Positions 44,398-52,749 of a stretch of DNA of 64,000 nucleotides are shown piece after piece; the stretch's first letter is position 1, and each line of letters begins with the position of its first letter. The notes beneath the pieces were generated by a model, which did not search any database, was not told the origin of the DNA, and was given only the letters and a program-made list of their open reading frames with translations. The position numbers and the translations under genes are program-made. The stretch spans positions 372,001 to 436,000 of the forward strand of contig CAXXFR010000019.1 of assembly GCA_963667455.2 (NCBI GenBank). Reading direction: 5' to 3'. Source of the DNA: Bin55 sp963667455 (lineage in GTDB: Bacteria; Pseudomonadota; Gammaproteobacteria; Pseudomonadales; Azotimanducaceae).

Positions 44398-45669
44398 ATG
44401 GATAGGAATGGCAACAAACCTCAAAATCGAGCATATTGCTCGTTCTGTGAGAAGAGTCAGTACGAAGTTCGCAAGTTAATTCAAGGCACATCGGTGTACA
44501 TCTGCAACGAATGCGTGGAGATGTGCATGGAGATGGTGCAGGAGGACTTGCAGGCGCAAAGCGAACAGCAGAAGACTAGTCGCCTGCCAATTCCCCACGA
44601 GCTGAAGGACAGTCTCGACGAATACGTCATCGGGCAGGAGTATGCCAAACGCGTGCTGTCGGTGGCCGTCTACACTCATTACAAGCGTCTCGCATCGAAG
44701 CAAAAGACCGAGATCGAAATATCCAAAGCCAACATCCTTCTCATCGGACCGACCGGTTGCGGAAAGACTCTGCTTGCCGAAACTCTCGCTCGTTTACTTG
44801 ACGTGCCGTTCGCCATCGCAGACGCGACCACACTTACAGAAGCCGGATACGTTGGCGAAGATGTTGAGAACATCATTCAGAAGCTGTTGCAGAAATGTGA
44901 CTACGACACTGAGCGTGCCGAGCGTGGCATCGTCTACATCGACGAAATCGACAAGATTTCACGTAAGTCCGATAACCCCTCTATTACTAGAGACGTCTCG
45001 GGCGAGGGTGTTCAACAAGCATTGCTCAAGCTGATTGAAGGCACGACTGCGTCGATTCCGCCGCACGGCGGACGAAAGCACCCCCAAGGTGACTATCTGC
45101 AAGTCGATACGACCAATATCCTGTTTATTTGTGGCGGCGCATTCGCCGGACTGGACAAGGTCATCAATGACAGAACGCGCGAAGGTGGCATTGGATTTGA
45201 AGCCACCGTGACGGGCCTAAGCGACAAGGATCTCGATGAGACTCTGCGTATGGTGGAACCCGAAGATCTGATCAAGTATGGATTGATTCCAGAGTTTGTT
45301 GGCCGACTGCCCGTAGTTGCAACCTTGGCCGAACTGGATACCGATTCGATGATCCGTATCTTGACCGAGCCGCGAAACTCATTAACCAAGCAGTACGCTG
45401 AACTCTTCCGCATGGAGAACGCAGAGATTGAATTCCGGCAAGATGCACTAGAGGCGATTGCCGAGAAGGCGAAGGAGCGCAAGACCGGAGCTCGTGGGTT
45501 GCGGTCGATCATGGAGGAGATTCTGCTGGACACGATGTTCGATTTACCGTCGAGTCAGGATGTCTCGAAAGTGGTAATCGACGCCAGCGTCGTCAACGGG
45601 GACTACTTGCCAATGTTGATCTACGACAACAAGTCGGTTCCCGACAAAATTCAAGCACGCGGTTCGTGA
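44398..45669 (+). CDS. clpX: ATP-dependent Clp protease ATP-binding subunit ClpX
   Basis: AAA+ unfoldase that feeds substrates to ClpP. It is 423 residues. The N-terminal zinc domain has CSFCEKSQYEVRKLI and CNECVEMC. The AAA module has Walker A GPTGCGKTLLAETLA, Walker B IVYIDEIDKI, the pore loop ADATTLTEAGYVGEDVENI, and the sensor region TGARGLRSIMEEI. The ClpP-contacting IGF loop is represented by GIGFEA. In most gammaproteobacteria lon comes next; here hupB follows after 108 bases. Confidence 0.97.
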   Translation: MDRNGNKPQNRAYCSFCEKSQYEVRKLIQGTSVYICNECVEMCMEMVQEDLQAQSEQQKTSRLPIPHELKDSLDEYVIGQEYAKRVLSVAVYTHYKRLASKQKTEIEISKANILLIGPTGCGKTLLAETLARLLDVPFAIADATTLTEAGYVGEDVENIIQKLLQKCDYDTERAERGIVYIDEIDKISRKSDNPSITRDVSGEGVQQALLKLIEGTTASIPPHGGRKHPQGDYLQVDTTNILFICGGAFAGLDKVINDRTREGGIGFEATVTGLSDKDLDETLRMVEPEDLIKYGLIPEFVGRLPVVATLAELDTDSMIRILTEPRNSLTKQYAELFRMENAEIEFRQDALEAIAEKAKERKTGARGLRSIMEEILLDTMFDLPSSQDVSKVVIDASVVNGDYLPMLIYDNKSVPDKIQARGS

Positions 45670-45777
45670 CGACAACACAGATCGGCGAGACTTGAAATCA
45701 AACGTTAAAATCCATTGCGGTAGCCTGTGCTTTCGTTCTTGTTAGCACAACATGGTTGCCTTGTTACGGAGTAAAAC

Positions 45778-46050
45778 ATGAACAAATCTGACTTGATCAA
45801 TCACATTCGAGAGGAGACCGGGCTGACACGAAGTCAAGCTTCAGACGCTCTCAGTGCTGCATTGGACGGGATTGCCTCTGCGTTGAACGAAGCCGACATG
45901 GTCGCACTTGCGGGCTTCGGCAACTTCGTAGTTCGCGAACGTCCCTCCTACAAGGGTAGGCACCCGCAGACAGGTGAATCCATTCAGATTCCCGCCAGGA
46001 AGAATGTTGTCTTCCGACCTGGCAAGGCTCTTAAAGAGTCTGTCAATTGA
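45778..46050 (+). CDS. hupB: DNA-binding protein HU
   Basis: Nucleoid-associated HU protein, 90 residues, with a good ribosome site (CGGAG 8 bases upstream). N-terminal helices MNKSDLINHIREETGLTRSQASDALSAAL; the GFGNFVVRERPSYKGRHPQTGESIQI arm has the proline that intercalates DNA; the C-terminal ARKNVVFRPGKALKESVN is canonical. I call it hupB from its place between clpX and ppiD; sequence alone does not separate it from hupA. Confidence 0.95.
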   Translation: MNKSDLINHIREETGLTRSQASDALSAALDGIASALNEADMVALAGFGNFVVRERPSYKGRHPQTGESIQIPARKNVVFRPGKALKESVN

Positions 46051-46125
46051 TGTAGAAAGCTTGGCCGACTGCTTGGCAGACTCGCTCCTGCGAGGCACGG
46101 CCACTTTCACATATCGTTTCTGAGG

Positions 46126-46147
46126 TCGTGCCGTTAGTTCGGCACGA
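46126..46147 (+). promoter_or_regulatory. Strong hairpin just upstream of ppiD
   Basis: A perfect 8-bp inverted repeat (TCGTGCCG at 46126-46133 and CGGCACGA at 46140-46147, 6-base loop) ends 10 bases before the ppiD ATG. There is no following T run, so it is not a standard terminator. It could attenuate read-through from hupB, mask the ribosome site or be an operator. Confidence 0.4.
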
Positions 46148-46157
46148 AGATTAGTCT

Positions 46158-48071
46158 ATGTTGCAGAAGATGCGTGCCGGAGCGCAGACTCTTGGCGCTA
46201 AGGTCCTTGCGGGGATCATTTGTTTTGTGCTGGTAGTGTTCGGCTTTGGAGCATTCAATCTGTTCGCCGTTTCGCCTCCCGCTGTAGTGAAAGTGAATGG
46301 CGAAGACATCACTGAATCACAGTTCACGCAAGCCGCGGTGGTGCAGCGACGTAGCTATCTGAACACCTATGGTGATCTGACTCCCGAAGATGTGGAACGA
46401 ATCATCTCCGACGAGCTGGTCTTGACTCGTTTGATTAACAACGTGCTTGTCAAGCAGAAAGCCAAAGAAATTGGATTCGGATCCTCCAAAAAGGAGTTTG
46501 TGGATCGACTGCAGTCGAATCCGGCATTCCAGGAAGACGGCGAATTTGACCCGGAACGGTTTGTTCGGGTAGTTACCAACGTTGGGTTCTCGCCTGCGTC
46601 CTATGAAGCGCAAACTCGCGAAGACTACGTAATCGAGCGTCTGGTTCGGATTGAGGAGAGTTCATCTTTCGTCACTGAACGGGAAATTCGCGATGGTGCG
46701 ACCATCGCGGCAGAAACCCGCGACATCGCCTATGTGGAATTCAATTCGAACAATTTTCTACAGTTCGTACAACCAACGGACGAAGAAATCCTTGCACACT
46801 ACGAAGAGAATCCGGACGACTACATGACGACCGAAGAATTCGAAGTGGCGTACATCGTTGTGGACCGTGCTGCTTTTGAGAGTGGAATTGAAGTCACCGA
46901 TGAAGACGTTCTGAACGCGTATGAGGCCGAGAAGGCTGTCATGGAGTCAGATGCCAGACGAAGGGCATCTCATATTCTGCTGAATGTCGACGATGAGCGG
47001 ACCGTCGAGGACGCTACTCGTGAATTGCTGGAAGTTCGACAACGTGTGATGGACGGCGAAAGCTTCTCCGAGTTCGCCATGGATATGTCCGACGACCTGT
47101 CCTCGGGCTTGCAAGGAGGCGACTTGGGCTTCAACGGTCGCGGAATCTACGTACCGGAGTTTGAAGCGGCTTTGTTCAACTTGGAAGTGGAGGAGATCTC
47201 CGAACCTGTCGAGACGCAGTTTGGTGTTCACATCATTCAGCTTCATGAAATTGAAGAAGTCGAGATTCCACCATTTGAAGAAAGGGCCGAAGAGTTGCGT
47301 TCCAATCTGATTGGAGAACTGGCGACTCCCGAGTACGAAGAGGCCGTGACTGAAGCAGAGAGATTGGCGTGGGAGCATCCGGATTCGCTGGAACCGGCTG
47401 CCACAGCACTGGGATTGGAAATCCAAACACAAGCAAGTGTAACGGGAAGCAACGGTGAAGGTCTTCTTGAGCCTATTTCCGTTCGTTCTGGCTTGTTGGT
47501 TGGCGATGTAGTTGACAATGGATTCAATAGTCCGGCAGTTCAAGCATCGGACAGCCAAACGATCTTCGGTCGGGTAGTGTCCATCTCGCCACCGAAGCTT
47601 CAACCTCTTGAAGAAGTGGAGAGGAGGATTTGGGGCTACATCCGATCCATGGAAGCCCGTAGACTCGCGGAAGAAGCTCGAGATGAGGCCTTCGAGAGAA
47701 TCAACGAGGTGGATGATTACTCGGTCATTTCCGATGAGTTTGAAGTCGAGTGGGTCACGCTCGACCGTTCTACACGGGACCGGTCAGATGTTGACTACAC
47801 CATTACGGATGCAGCATTCGGATTGCGTCTCGATGAAGACGGAGAGCGAGAGATCCTTTCGGTTGATGTAAGTCCGATCGAGTTTGCGATTGTTGTAGTG
47901 TCCCGCATGAACCCCGGCGACTACGATGAGCTACCTTCGTCTCAACAGATCTCCGTTGAGGAAGCTCTATCCACAGAGTTCAAGAGCTTGGGACTTGATT
48001 CCTACATTGCTTCGCTTCGCAATGAAGCCAAGATCAAGCACATGACTCCTCAGGCGACTACTGCTCAATAG
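46158..48071 (+). CDS. ppiD: Periplasmic folding chaperone PpiD (SurA/parvulin type)
   Basis: Membrane-anchored periplasmic chaperone that helps newly exported proteins at the Sec translocon. It is 637 residues. A short cytoplasmic N-terminus precedes one membrane helix (about 15-36, KVLAGIICFVLVVFGFGAFNLF), then a SurA-like N domain (PAVVKVNGEDITESQFTQA), a parvulin domain (about 265-360, ARRRASHILLNV to VETQFGVHIIQLHEIE), and a C-terminal helical domain. The LQGGDLGFNGRGIYVPEFE segment is a parvulin hallmark. Placement after hupB is classic. Confidence 0.94.
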   Translation: MLQKMRAGAQTLGAKVLAGIICFVLVVFGFGAFNLFAVSPPAVVKVNGEDITESQFTQAAVVQRRSYLNTYGDLTPEDVERIISDELVLTRLINNVLVKQKAKEIGFGSSKKEFVDRLQSNPAFQEDGEFDPERFVRVVTNVGFSPASYEAQTREDYVIERLVRIEESSSFVTEREIRDGATIAAETRDIAYVEFNSNNFLQFVQPTDEEILAHYEENPDDYMTTEEFEVAYIVVDRAAFESGIEVTDEDVLNAYEAEKAVMESDARRRASHILLNVDDERTVEDATRELLEVRQRVMDGESFSEFAMDMSDDLSSGLQGGDLGFNGRGIYVPEFEAALFNLEVEEISEPVETQFGVHIIQLHEIEEVEIPPFEERAEELRSNLIGELATPEYEEAVTEAERLAWEHPDSLEPAATALGLEIQTQASVTGSNGEGLLEPISVRSGLLVGDVVDNGFNSPAVQASDSQTIFGRVVSISPPKLQPLEEVERRIWGYIRSMEARRLAEEARDEAFERINEVDDYSVISDEFEVEWVTLDRSTRDRSDVDYTITDAAFGLRLDEDGEREILSVDVSPIEFAIVVVSRMNPGDYDELPSSQQISVEEALSTEFKSLGLDSYIASLRNEAKIKHMTPQATTAQ

Positions 48072-48100
48072 AGTTTCCTGATCGCATCCCGCAGCAAGCT

Positions 48101-48565
48101 TTGACTCCCGTTCGAATCTATACGGACGGTTCCTGTTTAGGCAATCCAGGTCCTGGCGGTTGGGCTGCGTTGGTTGTCGCTCCCAGTTATCGGAAAACGC
48201 TTTGTGGCGGGGCGCGACGAACCACCAACAATCGCATGGAGCTTCTCGCGGTTATCAAGGGTTTGGTCTCGACAAGAGACTCTTCGGGAACGCTGGAGGT
48301 CTACACGGACTCCAGATACGTCTACGACGGTATTACTTCTTATATTAAGAATTGGCGAAAGACTGGGTGGCGCAAGGCCGACAAATCGCCGGTCAAGAAC
48401 TGTGAGCTCTGGCAGAGATTGGATGAACTAGTCCAATCGAGAGACATTGACTGGTTCCATGTCAGGGCGCACACCGGTCATCCGGAGAACGAATTCGTAG
48501 ACGATGTGGCTCGCGAACAAGCCACTCGCTACCAAACTGAGTTGGAGCAGGAAAGTGCCAGCTAG
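48101..48565 (+). CDS. rnhA: Ribonuclease HI
   Basis: Cuts RNA in RNA-DNA hybrids. It is 154 residues from TTG 48101. The catalytic carboxylates are all visible: Asp9 in YTDGSCLGNPGPGGW, Glu47 in NNRMELLAVI, Asp70 in VYTDSRYV, and the C-terminal Asp in FVDDVAREQA. The substrate-handle KNWRKTGWRKADKSPVKNCELW is present. Its end overlaps dnaQ by 11 bases; in E. coli the two genes are divergent neighbours, here they are coupled. Confidence 0.95.
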   Translation: MTPVRIYTDGSCLGNPGPGGWAALVVAPSYRKTLCGGARRTTNNRMELLAVIKGLVSTRDSSGTLEVYTDSRYVYDGITSYIKNWRKTGWRKADKSPVKNCELWQRLDELVQSRDIDWFHVRAHTGHPENEFVDDVAREQATRYQTELEQESAS

Positions 48566-49247
48566 TCGTTTCATCGTCATTGACACAGAGACAACGGGAT
48601 TGGATGTCCGGGATGGTCATCGCATCATTGAAATCGGTTGCGTTGCCGTGGACAACTTTCAAGTGACCGGCGATTCATTTCACAGGTATCTGAATCCGGA
48701 ATGCGCCATCGATCCGCAGGCGACAGTTGTACACGGCTTACGGGATCAAGATGTGCGGAATGCCCCTGTGTTCGCCGAAGTGGCTGAAGAGTTTCTGGAT
48801 TACATTCGAGCGTCGGAAATCGTCATGCACAACGCCTCGTTCGACTTGGAGTTCTTGAACGAAGAACTGCGGAAGGCAGGTCACAAGCAGAGGATTGAAG
48901 ATCTGTGCAACGTAGTGGACTCGCTGGAAATTGCTCAGAAAAAGCATGGTCTCCAGCAGAACAATCTGGATGTACTCTGCAAGCGATACAACGTCGACAA
49001 CGTGAAGCGTCAGGAAGCGCATGGTGCACTTGTGGACGCGGAGCTGTTGGCACACGTCTACATCAAGATGACAGCTGGGGAAGTGGGTCTCTTCAATGTC
49101 GATGCCGAAACGGAGTCGGCAAACGCCGAGACGCTATCGATCAAGAACTACGCAAGATCGAATGTGATCGTCGTGAAATCAACACCCGAGGAACTCGAAA
49201 GGCACCGAGCATACCTCGAAGAAATTACCTCAGAGATCTCTTCCTAA
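48555..49247 (+). CDS. dnaQ: DNA polymerase III epsilon subunit (3'-5' exonuclease)
   Basis: Proofreading exonuclease of the replicative polymerase. GTG 48555, behind GGAGCAGGAAA, gives 230 residues starting MPASRFIVIDTETTG. Exo I: DTETTG (Asp10, Glu12); Exo II: MHNASFDLEFLNEEL; Exo III: HGALVDAELLAHVYI. A C-terminal tail would contact the alpha subunit. A longer frame back to 48504 exists but lies inside rnhA and lacks family similarity. Confidence 0.95.
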   Translation: MPASRFIVIDTETTGLDVRDGHRIIEIGCVAVDNFQVTGDSFHRYLNPECAIDPQATVVHGLRDQDVRNAPVFAEVAEEFLDYIRASEIVMHNASFDLEFLNEELRKAGHKQRIEDLCNVVDSLEIAQKKHGLQQNNLDVLCKRYNVDNVKRQEAHGALVDAELLAHVYIKMTAGEVGLFNVDAETESANAETLSIKNYARSNVIVVKSTPEELERHRAYLEEITSEISS

Positions 49248-49276
49248 GTGTCAAATCTCCCCAGACGCTTACTCGT

Positions 49277-50860
49277 TTAGTTTGAGTATCCGAGCAAGAA
49301 GAAGTTGACCATTACCCAGCCGGTGATCCCCATGGTTACGAAGTAAGGGAATGCCATCACGACCATGCGTCCATAGGAGAGATTGATCAGGGGCGCAAGC
49401 GAGGTTGTCAGCAGGAACAGAAACGCCGCTTGACCATTGGGAGTCAATACGCTTGGGATATTGGTTCCGGTATTTACGGCGATGGCAAGCGCATCGAAGA
49501 GCTCTCTCGTAATTTGCCCGTCTTGGTAGATAGATTGCAATTGAGAGATATAGACGGTGGCAACGAACACGTTGTCACTGATAGCCGAAAGCAATCCGTT
49601 GGCGATGTAGAACATTCCGGGCTGAGCGCTCTCTTCTATTGTCAATACCCAGTTAACCACCGGTGTGAAGAGATGCTGGTCGTGAATTACGGACACCACT
49701 GCGAAGAACACCACGAGTAGTGAGATGAACGGTAGCGCTTCACCGAACCCCTGGGCTATTCTGTGTTCGTCGACAATGCCGATGAAGGCCGTTTGAAGGA
49801 CGATGATCATCAGACCAACTAGGCCCACCTCGGCTACGTGAAAACCCAAGCCCAGAACGAGCACTAACGCTGCGATAGCCTGAATGATCAATTGTGATTT
49901 CATTTTTGCTGAGCGCTGTTTGGTCTGAAGCACTTCGTAGTCCTGCATTACTTTCAGTACGCCGGGCGGTAGCTTAGCTCCGTAGTGGAACCAACCGGTG
50001 AGTTCAAGCAGTAGGCAGGTTGCAAAACCGACGAACATTACAGGAATCGTGACAATTGCCATGCGCAGGAAGAACTCGACAAATGGCCACTCCATGGTTT
50101 TGGAAATCAGCAAGTTCTGAGGTTCGCCAACGGTAGTTGTGACACCGCCGATCGCAGTACCGACGGCCGCGTGCATGAGCAACCCTCGAAGAAAGGCTCG
50201 AAATCGCTCTAGTTCCGAATCGATTGCCTGTCGCTCTGCATCATTTGCAGGCACCCGACTGTCGTAGACTTCACGATACACATTCCAGAAACCAATTCCA
50301 ACCCCGATCACGACGGCTGTTACCGTAAGTGCATCAAGAAATGCTGATAAGACCGCTGCCACCGAACAAAACAGGAAGGCCAAGGCGACCTGTGACCTGA
50401 CTCGAACTAGCAGCTTGGTAAAGATGAATAGGAGCAGCTCACGCATGAACCAGACGGCTGCCACCATGAACAGCAAGAGCAGTAGGACTGGAAAGCCGTC
50501 GACCACTTCGTCATACACATGCTCTGTATTGGTCATCCCAAGGATGAGTGCTTCAATGGTCAATAGTCCGCCAGGCTGAAGGGGATAGCACTTGAGTGCC
50601 ATTGCCAAGGTGAAGATGAACTGCAACACCAGAGCCCACGCCGTAACGGTGTGCATTTGCAGGAACACTGACTCCAAGAAGCCGCCGGCAAACAGAGGAG
50701 CCAAGTGGTACGACCACCAAAGAAGTGGATTGACAATGAGGAAGACAACAATGGTCTTCTTGTACCAGGGCGGTGCGCTTCCTAGGAAACTTCGAGTGAA
50801 AGTACGAACGCTCAACGGGCTCGTCAATTCAGTTGGCGACGTTGGATTGGTGTCAGACAA
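49277..50860 (-). CDS. nhaB: Na+/H+ antiporter NhaB
   Basis: Electrogenic sodium-proton antiporter of the NhaB family, 527 residues with about 12 membrane helices. Family-like segments: SFLGSAPPWYKKTIVVFLIVNPL near residues 27-50, LKCYPLQPGGLLTIEALILGMTN, LDALTVTAVVIGVGIGFWNVY, GVTTTVGEPQNLLISK, and the C-terminal NTGTNIPSVLTPNGQAAFLFLLTT. It starts at TTG 50860 with AGGGG upstream; I see no better start. It suggests a sodium-exposed, for example marine or saline, habitat. Single gene, convergent with dnaQ. Confidence 0.93.
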   Translation of the reverse strand: MSDTNPTSPTELTSPLSVRTFTRSFLGSAPPWYKKTIVVFLIVNPLLWWSYHLAPLFAGGFLESVFLQMHTVTAWALVLQFIFTLAMALKCYPLQPGGLLTIEALILGMTNTEHVYDEVVDGFPVLLLLLFMVAAVWFMRELLLFIFTKLLVRVRSQVALAFLFCSVAAVLSAFLDALTVTAVVIGVGIGFWNVYREVYDSRVPANDAERQAIDSELERFRAFLRGLLMHAAVGTAIGGVTTTVGEPQNLLISKTMEWPFVEFFLRMAIVTIPVMFVGFATCLLLELTGWFHYGAKLPPGVLKVMQDYEVLQTKQRSAKMKSQLIIQAIAALVLVLGLGFHVAEVGLVGLMIIVLQTAFIGIVDEHRIAQGFGEALPFISLLVVFFAVVSVIHDQHLFTPVVNWVLTIEESAQPGMFYIANGLLSAISDNVFVATVYISQLQSIYQDGQITRELFDALAIAVNTGTNIPSVLTPNGQAAFLFLLTTSLAPLINLSYGRMVVMAFPYFVTMGITGWVMVNFFLLGYSN

Positions 50861-51341
50861 ACTCGTGTCCCCTAAGGTTGCTTGTGACAGTCAATGCGAT
50901 CAAGTTGGGTCTCGATGCGCTGTTGAGCTGGAAGTCTTCCGCCGCTAATTTTAGTGAATGAATCGGACTTTACTTGTTAGTATCGTTGCAGATGCTTGGC
51001 AACGGCCGTGTCTGTTTGATAGCGCACGTCTCGCCGGACATTGTTTGCAAGAGTTCTTTCTTCCCGTAGCCCGCACTGAATTGTCGTTTCACGCTCCGCG
51101 CTCCGCTCTGCAGTTCCTCAGACATATGGGAAGCACTGTGGAGGGTAGATCATCAGAAAGTAACGGTCGATCTTCCGGGTGCTCTTGATTTGGGTCTCGA
51201 ACCGCATCGGTTCAGAAACTCCCGCTTGAGATGTCCGAACACACTCTCGCCAAGGAGGTGTTTCGTCGGTTCAGGCTCTACTCGTGCACAGTCTCAGCCG
51301 GTGTCGAAGTCTGTCGCCCAACAGAACGACTTGATTGGGCT
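50861..51341. other. 481-base spacer without a supported gene
   Basis: The region upstream of nhaB and downstream of the AlbA_2 gene. A plus-strand frame at 50958-51188 (MNRTLLVSIVADAWQRP...) lacks a ribosome site and family likeness. No hairpin terminator, tRNA or repeat was recognised. It should contain the nhaB promoter. Confidence 0.4.
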
Positions 51342-52562
51342 TCAACTTGCCGCCCACATAATCAAACGCAGCTCACTCTCGTCGATTAGGCTGTATTCCG
51401 GCAATCGATTGGAAAGGCGTTCACACTCTTCGCGAATGATGGGGACTCCGTCGCCACGTCGATCGATCAACCGAGTGCGGTCAAGCCCGGTCGGCGCGGG
51501 ACAGCGCGCCAACAGAGATACGACGAGTTCATTTCGACATGCTTGCCTGAGGTGCAGACTGTCTGTAGTTATGGTTTTGGCAAGCATTCCAGGAACATAA
51601 AGTTCCAAGCGATCTCCAAACAGGTGTAGGCGTATGCGCGAACCGAGCATGGAGTAGTCGCGATGGGCGACCGCATTCACCAACGCCTCGAACACCGCCC
51701 TCTCGCTGAACTGTGGAGTTTCTATTCTCGCCGTCCACTTGTGGGCACGCACCAGCATGTTCCGTCGCACGAAATGAAGTACCTCACCGATCTGCTCGTC
51801 GAGCGGACCGCCGATGTCCCGTGCATCGGTCTGGTAGTCGATGTCGGTCCTCTCCCCGGCGTAGCTGACTGCCTGAATGTAGGCGTGCGGCAACCATCGC
51901 TGCGGGTCTGATGTGCAAAGAAGAACACCTGCCACCGTCAACCTCTCGATACCATCGTCCGACACAAGAATGCGTAGGTTCCGCATTGTGTCGTTCAGAG
52001 GACTATGGCCTGCAAATCTCTCGGCAAGTGAACCATGCAAGTCCGACCGCTTAGTTCGTGGAACAGCGGACTCGTCGAACCGTAATAAGCGACCATGACT
52101 GCGTTCCTGAAACAGTCGAGCGAGAACGTCGGGAGGCATCTCGCGTTTGGAACTGCCAACTCTGCGGAAGTAGCCTCCCGGACTGCGGTGTACGAAGAGA
52201 CTACGCGGTACATCCACCAGGATGATCGGAAGAGAAAGTCCCCTAGTGTTGTTCAGTGTGAGCTTTCGAATATAGGCATCAAGCTCAGGTTCTACTGTGT
52301 GAATGCAGATGTCACGGACCCATCTCTCTGCAGCATCCAACTCATCCAAAGGAATGCCGAGTACTTCACGACTCACGTCGTCCATGCCCAAGACAACTGT
52401 CCCGCCCGTTCCGTTCGCCATCGCAGCAAGTTCGTCGGCAAGATCGTCTTGATCCGGGCTCTTTACCAATCCTCCACCGACTTCGATGGGCTTGAGTACC
52501 AATGTCGGATCTTCGCCCAGTCGGATGCGATCGTCCAAACTATCTTCAGTGCACTTGGCCAT
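51342..52562 (-). CDS. AlbA_2 domain protein with GHKL-like C-terminal region (RecG/Schlafen-like)
   Basis: A 406-residue protein of the widespread group annotated as putative transcriptional regulators or ATP-dependent helicase-like proteins. The N-terminal AlbA_2 (Schlafen-type) nucleic-acid-binding domain runs to about residue 150, with DLADELAAMANGTGGTVVLGMDD and GYFRRVGSSKREMPPD. The C-terminal HATPase_c_4-like region has RAVFEALVNAVAHRDYS and RLELYVPGMLA. No helicase motifs are present, so it is not RecG. Such genes occur in accessory regions, sometimes near defence systems, but its neighbours here give no clue. Confidence 0.8.
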   Translation of the reverse strand: MAKCTEDSLDDRIRLGEDPTLVLKPIEVGGGLVKSPDQDDLADELAAMANGTGGTVVLGMDDVSREVLGIPLDELDAAERWVRDICIHTVEPELDAYIRKLTLNNTRGLSLPIILVDVPRSLFVHRSPGGYFRRVGSSKREMPPDVLARLFQERSHGRLLRFDESAVPRTKRSDLHGSLAERFAGHSPLNDTMRNLRILVSDDGIERLTVAGVLLCTSDPQRWLPHAYIQAVSYAGERTDIDYQTDARDIGGPLDEQIGEVLHFVRRNMLVRAHKWTARIETPQFSERAVFEALVNAVAHRDYSMLGSRIRLHLFGDRLELYVPGMLAKTITTDSLHLRQACRNELVVSLLARCPAPTGLDRTRLIDRRGDGVPIIREECERLSNRLPEYSLIDESELRLIMWAAS

Positions 52563-52749
52563 CAGAACATGCTAATCACTAGATGCTAGGTGTGCCGCTA
52601 CTCAGACAGCGACAATGTCACTAATCAACCACAGCTTCCACTGAGCGGAGACTCCGTGTGTTCAGTAAATGCCTGTCAGCCTCATGTGGGTGGTTCTATT
52701 TACGAGTTACACCTTGACCGAGATCCAGACCTGCTGACTAAGAGTTCAA

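Noticed and set aside
50958..51188. 76-codon plus-strand ORF in the nhaB upstream spacer
   Set aside because: No ribosome site and no recognisable protein features.
51342..52562. RecG helicase
   Set aside because: The protein has an AlbA_2 domain and a GHKL-like region but none of the helicase motifs.
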